Shown one piece after another: positions 56,355 to 64,000 of a DNA stretch of 64,000 nt. The notes under the pieces were generated by a model. It saw nothing but the letters and a program-made list of their open reading frames with translations, was not told the origin of the DNA and made no database searches. Position numbers and translations under genes: made by a program. Every line of letters begins with the position of its first letter. The stretch's first letter is position 1. Source of the DNA: Mucilaginibacter sp. L196. Lineage in GTDB: Bacteria > Bacteroidota > Bacteroidia > Sphingobacteriales > Sphingobacteriaceae. Location: positions 818,252 to 882,251 of the forward strand of contig NZ_LMUO01000009.1 in NCBI RefSeq assembly GCF_009765905.1, given 5' to 3'.

Positions 56355-57953
56355 TTAACCAGCGAGTCCGGCTTTTGAGAATAACACAAACAATGCTACC
56401 ATAACAGCAATTAGCAGGGCATTTACCCAATGACGTCCCCGCCAGGGTGTCAGGTAACTATTAATTACTTTTACCGGGCGTTTAACAGGTTTCATTGGAG
56501 CAAATTTGCCAATAATCAACATTAATGCCGTGGTAGCAATAAACAAGAGTGCCAAGATATGAAGAAAATTTATACCCGTGTGAAATACAAATTGGGTTAG
56601 CAGATATCCGGAGGCGCAAAATATGATTCCACACTTAGCAGCTATTGGAGGTACCTTTTTGGTGATAAAGCCAACAAACATTACCGTAAAAATAGGGATG
56701 CTAAACGTTGCGTTAGCTTTTTGCATATAAGTATAGAAGTTACTATTGGCAAAAATGATCATCGGGGCTAATAATATTGCGATCAGCGCAGCTACTGTTT
56801 CAAATTTTCTTGATGCAAATAACAATGTGGCATCATTAAAACTTTTTCTATGCTTTATTAGATAAGGCCTGTAAATATTTAAAATGAAGAGTGTGCCGGA
56901 ACTATTCAAGGCTTTAGAGAACGAAGTTATAGTCGCTCCGAATACTATCGCTGCTATAAATCCGCAAATGGCTGGGGGGGTAAGGTCCCTGACTAATTTA
57001 GGGAATACCTGGATGGTTTGGGGCATATGCTCAAAAGCGTGTACGGCTATAATACCCGGTAACATAAAAAGAAACGGGCCTGCCAGCTTTCCGCAACAGG
57101 TTAAGGCGATACCTTTCTGGCTCATTTCCAGGTTTTTTGCAGAGAGTGCCTGTTGGACAATAACCTGCTCTGTTCCCCAATAAAATAAATTAACCAGTAA
57201 CATTCCTGTAAAAATGCCCGAAAAGGGTACGGCATCCGTAGCACTGCCAATAGCGTTTAAATGCTCTTTATGCGTAGTCAATAATTGATGCCATCCGGAA
57301 CTCCAATCACCATGCCCAATATAGCGCAGACCAAAATAAGTGAGGAAAACGCCTCCTACAAATAAGCAAACACCTAACAAAATATCAGATACGGCAATGA
57401 TCTTCAGTCCACCCAATACCGAATAGGTGCCCCCTGCTATGCCCATAAAAACTACCATGATAATGATCCCACCAAAATAGGAGCAATGGAAAATATCAGA
57501 AATCCGAAACATACCATTAAGCGCGACTGCGCCGGTATAAAGGATGATAGGCAAAAGGTTTACCATATAACCAATCAGGAAGATGGCGCTCACCAACATT
57601 TTTGTTCCGTTGTCGAAACGGGTTTTCAAAAAATCCGGGGTCGTATTAATTCCGCCACGCAGATAAATAGGCATAATAAACTCCGAAACGATGACCATAG
57701 CAAATACGGAGCTCACGCCCCAAGCCATAGTAGTCATATTATTGATATAAGCGGCTTCGCTGCCACCCAGGAATTCAGCGGCATTTACATTGGTGAAGAA
57801 CAAGGCGCAGCCAACAGCGGCAAAGCTTAGTTTCCTGTTGGCAAAAAACAGGCCTGCAACGTTTTTTATTTTGCTTTTTTTGGAATTTAAAACTGATACA
57901 GCAATAATGGCAATGATTACTGCCAGGAAACTAATTAAAGCTACGCCATTCAT
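56355..57953 (-). CDS. SSS-family sodium/solute symporter
   Basis: The 532 residues form about 14 hydrophobic helices of the sodium:solute symporter family. Helix 1-2 carries AGLFFANRKLSFAAVGCALFF and NAAEFLGGSEAAY, where SLC5 sugar carriers have similar ASxFSxE elements. It would import a sugar released by the periplasmic enzymes, driven by sodium. The gene lies 3 bp after a GntR regulator gene and is probably co-transcribed with it. The sugar cannot be read from the sequence. Confidence 0.88.
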   Translation of the reverse strand: MNGVALISFLAVIIAIIAVSVLNSKKSKIKNVAGLFFANRKLSFAAVGCALFFTNVNAAEFLGGSEAAYINNMTTMAWGVSSVFAMVIVSEFIMPIYLRGGINTTPDFLKTRFDNGTKMLVSAIFLIGYMVNLLPIILYTGAVALNGMFRISDIFHCSYFGGIIIMVVFMGIAGGTYSVLGGLKIIAVSDILLGVCLFVGGVFLTYFGLRYIGHGDWSSGWHQLLTTHKEHLNAIGSATDAVPFSGIFTGMLLVNLFYWGTEQVIVQQALSAKNLEMSQKGIALTCCGKLAGPFLFMLPGIIAVHAFEHMPQTIQVFPKLVRDLTPPAICGFIAAIVFGATITSFSKALNSSGTLFILNIYRPYLIKHRKSFNDATLLFASRKFETVAALIAILLAPMIIFANSNFYTYMQKANATFSIPIFTVMFVGFITKKVPPIAAKCGIIFCASGYLLTQFVFHTGINFLHILALLFIATTALMLIIGKFAPMKPVKRPVKVINSYLTPWRGRHWVNALLIAVMVALFVLFSKAGLAG

Positions 57954-57956
57954 TTT

Positions 57957-58973
57957 TTAAAGCGAATCCCGGCGTTTTAATACGGTAGGAATTACCTCCT
58001 GCACTTGTTCACGCCCAATTATAGCCTGACCAACCCGTTTTCCCATTTGCACAAAATCTGTAGAGTAAGTTGTTATACCGCCACCGATCAGTTCTTTAAT
58101 TACTTCGTCATTGTGGGATAAAATGCCGATATCTCTTCCCGGCTTCAGCTTTTTTATTTTACAATCCTTCAATATTTCCCAAATTTCTGCATTGTTCAAG
58201 GAAAAATAAACTTTCCCCTGTTCTACCGATCCTGGAATGTATTCAGGAAGCATTCTTGCATTAATATCAAAATCTTTAACAAACTTTTTAAACGCCCTTA
58301 TAATTTCCAATGGATTAAGTGATCCCGGTAAATGAAAGAAGATCATTTCGTCGTATAGTTTGATTTTTTCTGCCAGAGCCGAGAATACTTCGTAGGAAGA
58401 GGTTTCAAATTCCTGGGTTACATAGTTGAATTCCTCGCTTAGGGGTTCAAAACGATCAAACATAATGAACTTATTGCGTGGCAAAGGGTCCAGCAATTGT
58501 TTGGTTTTGGGATGGGGGATCGGAGATACTACGTACATCCCATATTTCCCCTTAACCATATCCATAATGCTTTCAAATATCGTAATGTTGCCATGGTGAA
58601 AGAATACATCTATCTGAACATTAACGCCCAATTCATCCCTGAAACTACGGTAAAACTGTTCCTGAAAAGAATCCATAAGATACATCACTAAGGCAACCTT
58701 AAGTGTCTGATCGGTATTTTCGTTTGCTACATAAAAGCCCAAACGGTTTTTTGATTGAACAATTCCCCGGCTGATCAGATCTTTATAACCTTTCATTATG
58801 GTTGCCCTGGCGAAGCTTAACTTCTTAACCATTGTATTTACCGAGGGAAGCGCTTCACCTTTAGAAACGATACTTTCATTAATAGCGTTTATTATGCCAT
58901 TAACAAACTGATCGTGTTTAGAGAAGGACGGCATTTGTTCCAGTTCCAGTATTTTTTCATAGATGGTTACCAT
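57957..58973 (-). CDS. GntR-family regulator with sugar-binding-like effector domain
   Basis: The 338 residues have an N-terminal GntR winged helix (about 15-85; LPSVNTMVKKLSFARATIMKGYKDL). A LacI/periplasmic-binding-type effector domain follows (about 88-325; KVALVMYLMDSFQEQFYRSF, RDIGILSHNDEVIKELI). It is a cytoplasmic one-component regulator, likely binding the imported sugar or its phosphate. It begins an operon with the SSS transporter. A perfect 9-bp inverted repeat upstream, at 59103-59135, is a candidate operator shared with the divergent glycosidase operon. Confidence 0.88.
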   Translation of the reverse strand: MVTIYEKILELEQMPSFSKHDQFVNGIINAINESIVSKGEALPSVNTMVKKLSFARATIMKGYKDLISRGIVQSKNRLGFYVANENTDQTLKVALVMYLMDSFQEQFYRSFRDELGVNVQIDVFFHHGNITIFESIMDMVKGKYGMYVVSPIPHPKTKQLLDPLPRNKFIMFDRFEPLSEEFNYVTQEFETSSYEVFSALAEKIKLYDEMIFFHLPGSLNPLEIIRAFKKFVKDFDINARMLPEYIPGSVEQGKVYFSLNNAEIWEILKDCKIKKLKPGRDIGILSHNDEVIKELIGGGITTYSTDFVQMGKRVGQAIIGREQVQEVIPTVLKRRDSL

Positions 58974-59398
58974 ATGCGATTGTGTAGATTATGGGTTTTC
59001 AAAATGTTAACCGCAAAAAGCTGTTTGGTCGTAGTCATATTTATTATCTTGGTAATAATGTTAGGTGTAAATATAGCCTGTTCTATTCTGTTTACAATAA
59101 AAAGCGTTAATAATTTCACTTAACTAATTAACGCTAAACGGTCAAATTAATTAATATTAATTTAGAGTATACCTTGCTGCCGTAATTGTTTATGATCTTC
59201 TGTCAGCGCTAACGTGGTCGATAAAAAAGACAACTTTTTTCGTAAATAATTTGATATAACAGAAAATATATTGTTCTTTACGGAATTAAGAATAGACCAG
59301 AATAGCATAATAATTATTGAAGAATATTTCCCCACATCTACGACTGTGGCATTCTTTGGCTTGTTTTGACTGCGGTCTTTATTCTTCTCAAAATAATT
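58974..59398. promoter_or_regulatory. Divergent spacer with GntR operator candidate
   Basis: AGCGTTAAT (59103-59111) and ATTAACGCT (59127-59135) form a perfect 9-bp inverted repeat with centres 24 bp apart. The flank holds an AT-rich AATTAATTAATATTAATTT run. It lies about 130 bp from the GntR start and 264 bp from the glycosidase start. It may be the binding site of the regulator encoded here. No clear 11-bp TTAAT array was found in this spacer. Confidence 0.5.
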
Positions 59399-61378
59399 AT
59401 GATAAAGCGATATATATTGGTGATTTTTCTTTTTTTTTCGTCTAACTTATTTGCGCAGCAATATCGCTGGAATTTGACTGCAGGTGGGGGAATAGAGTGG
59501 AGTATAGGTAAACATACAGCAAAGCATTTGGATCATGTGGAAATGAGTGGAAGGCAGGTTTCGGTGATTGTTACTTACGGTATTGATAGTCTTCGTCATG
59601 CTGTCATTCATAAAAGTGTGATATTTCCGATGCTGCGGATCATTCCAAATGATACCAGGGGGAATCTTCAGCGAGATTTTAAACAACCCATCACGCAGGT
59701 TATGATCAACGGCCGGGCGGTTACTGAATCACCGGTAGCATTTTCTTTCAATGGTATCCTACATATGGTATCAACGGCCGGTGAGGGTATAACAATTGAA
59801 CATAATATATTCCCTTCTTTTGATAAGGCAGCCGTTATTGAACAATGTATCATCAGTAATAAGGGTAAGCAGCCCGTTGATATTTCTGTGCCTAAGTGGG
59901 ATCACAAAGATACCACTGATGCCACTAAAGGTGTTTATGGCGCTTATGTTCTGGAAAACAAGTTATATGGTGCAGGTAAAGCCAAATTGTTACCCGGAGG
60001 CAAGTACACTTATTCGGTTATTATATCCGGCTACAAGGTATGTGAACAAGCTTATCACTACTCTGCAAATTATGAGTACCTCAAAAGAATGGATTTTTTG
60101 AAAGAACTTAACCATGAACTGGTTTTAAAAACGCCTGATGACACGTTAAACGCGATGTTTAACTTTTCGAAAATAAGGGCGAGTGAAAGTATTTATGACA
60201 CTAAAAACGGTTTGATGCACAGCCCCGGTGGTGGATCTTATTATGCTGCTATATGGGCAAATGATGAGGCAGAGTATGTTAACCCATTTTTTCCTTTTTT
60301 GGGTAACGGTGCCGGTAATGAATCGGCAATAAACGCTTTCAGATTATTTGCAGGCTATATGAATAAAGATTTTAAACCGATACCCAGTTCAATAATTGCT
60401 GAAGGAACTGGTTTTTGGGCAGGTGCAGGAGATAGGGGCGACCAGGCTATGATCGCGTATGGCGCATCGAGATTTGCGCTGGCTTATGGCGATGTGTCCG
60501 AAGCAGAAAAATTGTGGCCGCTTATCAATTGGTGCTTTGAATATCTGGAAAAAAAGAAAACTCTGGATGGCGTAATCGCTTCCGATGCAGACGAATTGGA
60601 AGGCAGATTCCCTGCAGGCAAAGTAAATCTCTCTACTAATGTCCTCGCCTACGGCGCGATGATCAGTGCTTCGCATTTGGCTACAGCATTAGGCAAGAAT
60701 GAAGTAGCACTGGATCTAAAACAGCGCGCTACTAAACTGAAGGTAGCGATTGGCAAATACTTTGGTGGCAATGTTCAGGGTTTTAATACGTACAAGTATT
60801 ACGAAGGCGGTACCAAGTTAAGATCCTGGATTGGACTACCATTGGTGATGGGGATACTTGACAGAAAGCAGGAAACCCTTAAGGCTCTTTATTCACCTTT
60901 TTTATGGACAAAAGAAGGTATGCTTACAGAATCGGGATCGGATACTTATTGGGACCGTGCGCTGCTTTATGCACTAAGGGGATCATTTTACGCGGGTGCC
61001 ACAGATAGCACCTTGAAATATCTGAAATATTATTCAGGAAAAAGGCTTTTAGGGGAACACGTTCCTTATGCTATTGAAGCCTGGCCTGAGGGCGATCAGC
61101 GACAGCTTTCAGCCGAAAGCGGGCTTTATTGCAGATGTATTACAGAAGGTTTATTTGGCTTACAGCCAACTGGCTTTAATTCCTTTTCGATAACCCCTTA
61201 TCTACCCAAAGGATGGAATGAGATGGAGCTTGAGCATGTGAAAGCTTTCAATAGCGATTTTACAATTCGGGTTTTAAGAGATGAAAAAGGTGGTGAAAAG
61301 ATTATTATTAAAGAATCAACCGGTAAAATAAAAACATATTCCTTTAATAATAAAATACCCGTGGATATTACACTATAA
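59399..61378 (+). CDS. Six-hairpin glycosidase-like secreted protein
   Basis: The start MIKRYILVIFLFFSSNLFAQ at 59399 gives a signal peptide; the upstream ATG at 59366 adds 11 residues with no function seen. A beta-sandwich N-terminal domain (about 20-235) is followed by an (alpha/alpha)6 barrel with KIRASESIYDTKNGLMHSPGG, YAAIWANDEAEYVNPFFPF and GTGFWAGAGDRGDQAM. A closing EHVPYAIEAWPEGDQRQLSAES carries further acids. The layout matches six-hairpin glycosidases (GH15/GH63/GH78/GH95-like), but I cannot name the family. It is probably a periplasmic exo-acting enzyme. The next gene starts 22 bp later. Confidence 0.7.
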   Translation: MIKRYILVIFLFFSSNLFAQQYRWNLTAGGGIEWSIGKHTAKHLDHVEMSGRQVSVIVTYGIDSLRHAVIHKSVIFPMLRIIPNDTRGNLQRDFKQPITQVMINGRAVTESPVAFSFNGILHMVSTAGEGITIEHNIFPSFDKAAVIEQCIISNKGKQPVDISVPKWDHKDTTDATKGVYGAYVLENKLYGAGKAKLLPGGKYTYSVIISGYKVCEQAYHYSANYEYLKRMDFLKELNHELVLKTPDDTLNAMFNFSKIRASESIYDTKNGLMHSPGGGSYYAAIWANDEAEYVNPFFPFLGNGAGNESAINAFRLFAGYMNKDFKPIPSSIIAEGTGFWAGAGDRGDQAMIAYGASRFALAYGDVSEAEKLWPLINWCFEYLEKKKTLDGVIASDADELEGRFPAGKVNLSTNVLAYGAMISASHLATALGKNEVALDLKQRATKLKVAIGKYFGGNVQGFNTYKYYEGGTKLRSWIGLPLVMGILDRKQETLKALYSPFLWTKEGMLTESGSDTYWDRALLYALRGSFYAGATDSTLKYLKYYSGKRLLGEHVPYAIEAWPEGDQRQLSAESGLYCRCITEGLFGLQPTGFNSFSITPYLPKGWNEMELEHVKAFNSDFTIRVLRDEKGGEKIIIKESTGKIKTYSFNNKIPVDITL

Positions 61379-61400
61379 TTATATGATTAATAGAGCAACA

Positions 61401-62837
61401 ATGAGAAAGGCTATTTTAATGCTGGTTTTAATTATTTCCTGCGCGCTGGTTCATGCACAGAACAATAATTTACAGTTTAAATCTGCTGACACTGCTTTAC
61501 AAACCGCTTTTCAGCGGGCAAAAGACATGGCTTTACATTATAAAGGAAAGTCGGACGATCCCGTAGGCCCCTGGTATGAATCGGCATTGCCACCGCGTTT
61601 TGCTTTTTGTATGCGTGATGTTTCGCACCAGAGTTTGGGCGCAGAGGTGCTTGGTCTCGATAAAGAAAACAAAAATATGCTTACTCGTTTTGTAGAAAAT
61701 ATATCTGCAAATAAAGACTGGTGTACGTACTGGGAAATCAACCACTTCGGCAAACCGGCCCCTGAAGATTACAGAGATGATAAGCATTTTTGGTTCAATC
61801 TGAATGCGAATTTTGACGTATTGAATACTTGTTTGAATTTATATTTGTGGACTGGTGACCAAGAGTATATTAAAGGAGCTGCCTTTAAGAGTTTTTATGA
61901 AAAAACTGCCAATGAATATATAAAGGTCTGGATATTAGAGCCTGATTCTTTGCTCACAAGGCCAGCACATCCCAATGTTACGCTTCCTTATAATCCCGCC
62001 GATGCAATGCAACGATGTCGTGGTCTTCCTTCTTATTCAGAAGGGGTGCCAAATATTAAAATGGGTTCCGATTTGATTGCCGCTATTTATAGGGGGCTGC
62101 TTTCTTATGCTGAGATCTTGAAAATTAACGGAGAAACCGCGAAGGCATTGACAATTTCAAAAAAAGCCGAGAAATACCGAGAGGCGTTGGATTCCAAGTG
62201 GTGGGATAAAAATGATCAGCTTTATTATACCTACCTAAGCAGTAACAATAAGTTTGGTAAAACGGAAGGTGAAACTTTCTTGCTATGGTTTAACGCCATA
62301 ACGGATTCGGTAAGAAAGCAGAAAACAATTCAACACTTGCTTAGTAAAAATTGGAACGTGGAGAACCTTTCCTATTTTCCATATATCCTATATGTTAACG
62401 GATACCCGGACAAGGCATATGCCTATATGCTAAAATTAACCGATCCTAAAACGGATAGGAGAGAGTATCCGGAAGTTTCCTTTGGGGTGATAAAAGGGTT
62501 TACCGAGGGTTTGATGGGCATCTCGGCCGATGCACGCTATAATCAACTAACTACCCTGTATCGCAATACAGTTGATGTTAGTTCTACCCTTACGTCCGTA
62601 CCTGTGCTCAATACGATTATTGATCTGACGCATGAAGATAGAAAAACCTCGACCATCACAAATGTTGGCAATGTCACTATTCAATGGCAACCTAAATTTG
62701 CCGGTAATTATACTTCAATATTTATTGACGGGAAGGGTTTTAAGGCCATGCACGAAAGGGATTGGCTGGGTAACGAGTTTTCTTATGCCGATGTGAGTTT
62801 GAAAGCTGGACAAAAAATAACAGCTTTGGTAAAATAA
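61401..62837 (+). CDS. Six-hairpin glycosidase-like secreted protein, second
   Basis: The start MRKAILMLVLIISCALVHAQ (61401) gives a signal peptide, and an ATG at 61383 is possible. The 478-residue protein is mostly an (alpha/alpha) barrel: ALPPRFAFCMRDVSHQSLGAEV, DWCTYWEINHFGKPAPEDYR, a later YWEINHF-type acid site and RREYPEVSFGVIKGFTEGL. It differs from the preceding protein in length and motifs, so it is not a tandem copy. I do not recognise a CAZy family; acids in CMRDVSHQ and WEINHF are candidates for catalysis. It lies second in the operon, with the next gene about 55 bp downstream. Confidence 0.68.
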   Translation: MRKAILMLVLIISCALVHAQNNNLQFKSADTALQTAFQRAKDMALHYKGKSDDPVGPWYESALPPRFAFCMRDVSHQSLGAEVLGLDKENKNMLTRFVENISANKDWCTYWEINHFGKPAPEDYRDDKHFWFNLNANFDVLNTCLNLYLWTGDQEYIKGAAFKSFYEKTANEYIKVWILEPDSLLTRPAHPNVTLPYNPADAMQRCRGLPSYSEGVPNIKMGSDLIAAIYRGLLSYAEILKINGETAKALTISKKAEKYREALDSKWWDKNDQLYYTYLSSNNKFGKTEGETFLLWFNAITDSVRKQKTIQHLLSKNWNVENLSYFPYILYVNGYPDKAYAYMLKLTDPKTDRREYPEVSFGVIKGFTEGLMGISADARYNQLTTLYRNTVDVSSTLTSVPVLNTIIDLTHEDRKTSTITNVGNVTIQWQPKFAGNYTSIFIDGKGFKAMHERDWLGNEFSYADVSLKAGQKITALVK

Positions 62838-62892
62838 ATAACCGGTTGGTATTAGTTTAAAGAGTTAAGAAAAGGACTTGAATATTACAAAA

Positions 62893-64000
62893 ATGAAGGG
62901 GTATTATATAATTGTCACATATGTAGTCCTATTTCTTTTGTCGCCTGTTCTATCTGTTGCCCAATCTAGCCATGCCGACTATCTGTCTATAAATCATCGT
63001 AAACATTCTACTGAAAATATCACCTACTATATTGACCCTAACAAAGGGACAGATCAAAATTCTGGTTTAAGTATAAAACAGGCATGGAAGACTTTTAATC
63101 ATATCAATCAAATTATTTTATCAGCTGGAGATAAGATAAAAATATTATCTCCAGGAGCATTCCGTGAGTCATTATTTGCTATTGCGGAAGGAACGGCGCA
63201 TGCACCTGTCGTTATACAATTTGCACCCGGTAATTATAATTTTTACCCGGATCATTTTTATAAAAGGCTATTGGCGATTTCTAATACCAATGATACGCCC
63301 GATGAGCCAAAAGCCATCGCAATTTATTTAGCTAATTGCCGCTTTTTAAACGTAAACGCTACCGGTGCAAATATTATTCTGCATGGAAAGGCTATAGAAA
63401 CCTGCGTCTATCAATCTGAAAATGTTGCCTTACATGGTATCAGTTATAATTATAACAGGCCAACAGTTTCCGAAATAAAAGTGGTAGATGTACAGCGAGG
63501 ATTCGCCGATGTTATGGTGCATCCGGATTCCTGGTATACGGTAAAGGATAGTTTATTAACGTGGCGGGGTGAAGGATGGTCTTACCGCCCGGATAGTTAC
63601 TGGCAAGTATATGATGCTGATTATGTTTATCGTAAAGACATCCCGTTTAATAACATTCGCTGTGTTGTTTTGGGAAAGAATAAGCTCCGGTTCTATTTTA
63701 AAAATAACCCGGGTTTTACCACCGGTTTAATCTATCAAAACCGCAATGTCCTTCGAGATTGCGCAGGTATATTATTTGCCTATAGCAAGAATATCACCAT
63801 TGACCATGTTCGTATTTATTTCATGCATGGAATGGGGGTAGTTAGCCAATATTGTAAAAATATTAAGGTGAGCCACCTTAGTGTAAAGCCTGATGAAAAA
63901 TCCGGGCGTACCTGTGCGGCCTGGGCTGATATTCTTCACTTTTCGGGATGTAGTGGACTGATTGAAATAAAAAACAGCTATTTATCAGCGGCAAATGATG
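62893..64000 (+). CDS. GH110-like parallel beta-helix protein, partial (runs off the right edge)
   Basis: An ATG at 62893 opens a frame of about 369 residues that continues past the window. A signal peptide ends SVAQ. The mature part begins YYIDPNKGTDQNSGLS, the usual start of a right-handed beta-helix. The later region FMHGMGVVSQYCKNIKVSHL then CAAWADILHFSGCSGLIEIK, ending LSAAND, closely resembles GH110 alpha-1,3-galactosidases. The end of the window falls near the region where GH110 proteins carry catalytic aspartates, so activity cannot be judged. It probably belongs to the operon of the two six-hairpin proteins. Confidence 0.72.
   Translation, partial: MKGYYIIVTYVVLFLLSPVLSVAQSSHADYLSINHRKHSTENITYYIDPNKGTDQNSGLSIKQAWKTFNHINQIILSAGDKIKILSPGAFRESLFAIAEGTAHAPVVIQFAPGNYNFYPDHFYKRLLAISNTNDTPDEPKAIAIYLANCRFLNVNATGANIILHGKAIETCVYQSENVALHGISYNYNRPTVSEIKVVDVQRGFADVMVHPDSWYTVKDSLLTWRGEGWSYRPDSYWQVYDADYVYRKDIPFNNIRCVVLGKNKLRFYFKNNPGFTTGLIYQNRNVLRDCAGILFAYSKNITIDHVRIYFMHGMGVVSQYCKNIKVSHLSVKPDEKSGRTCAAWADILHFSGCSGLIEIKNSYLSAAND

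Noticed and set aside
58974..59398. 11-bp TTAAT arrays in the GntR spacer
   Set aside because: Several TTAAT pentamers occur near 59107-59160, but their spacings are irregular and no -7 box follows at the expected distance.
1..64000. CRISPR arrays, tRNA or rRNA genes, and transposase genes
   Set aside because: No regularly spaced repeats, cloverleaf sequences, rRNA stretches or transposase frames were found on reading the window.

Overview
The window is about 40% GC chromosomal DNA from a member of the Bacteroidota, most likely Sphingobacteriaceae (Mucilaginibacter/Pedobacter-like). The supporting signs are a SusC/SusD pair, Bacteroidetes-type -7 boxes (TAnnTTTG), many signal peptides ending in AQ, stand-alone FtsX-like ABC permeases, and palindromic intergenic repeats of the CATTGCGAGGAACGAAGCAATC type. 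This placement is inferred from gene content. No tRNA, rRNA, CRISPR array, phage or transposase gene was seen.

Left part (1-17.7 kb), mostly core genes. It holds a partial outer-membrane beta-barrel protein, thioredoxin and a DUF58 protein. Next comes a glycan-metabolism group: a long GH130 protein, an APC permease, a GT4 glycosyltransferase and a GT4 fused to an alpha/alpha-barrel. Then follow an HTH-GAF regulator, a secreted esterase, two M16-family proteins that both lack the zinc motif, cysE-cysM, and a FabH-like ketoacyl synthase.

Potassium module (17.7-26.8 kb). A sigma-54-dependent response regulator is followed by a terminator and a sigma-54-like promoter. Downstream lie an unannotated 30-residue membrane peptide, kdpF, kdpA, kdpB, kdpC, a short KdpD-like sensor (KdpD plus USP domains only) and a separate HAMP/PAS histidine kinase. 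The E. coli KdpD is therefore split in two here, and the usual OmpR-type KdpE is replaced by an NtrC-type regulator.

Middle (26.8-32.7 kb). There is an ArsR/AHSA1 pair with twin operators, a lipoprotein and a duplicated DUF3592-like membrane protein, and an FtsX-like permease.

Right part (32.7-64 kb): a large polysaccharide-utilisation locus. A leftward operon encodes GH3, a tandem alpha/beta-hydrolase, an unrecognised TIM-barrel-like secreted protein and GH43. Facing away from it is a GH71/99-like enzyme. After a frameshifted GH92 relic come a transmembrane one-component regulator (periplasmic lectin-like and propeller-like part, one TM helix, cytoplasmic SARP-like DNA-binding domain), a GH92 enzyme, SusC, SusD, an SGNH-TPR membrane protein and an SGNH-DUF5703 fusion. 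A second module has an SSS transporter and a GntR regulator facing two six-hairpin glycosidase-like proteins and a partial GH110-like protein.

The most striking observation is that TTAAT pentamers (consensus unit TTAATnnTTTR) repeat at 11-bp spacing upstream of the GH3 operon, the GH99-like gene and susC, and in a looser form upstream of the GH92 gene. In the first three, a -7-like box begins 14-15 bp after the start of the third repeat. This is the type of site SARP regulators bind, and a SARP-like membrane regulator sits in the middle of these promoters.
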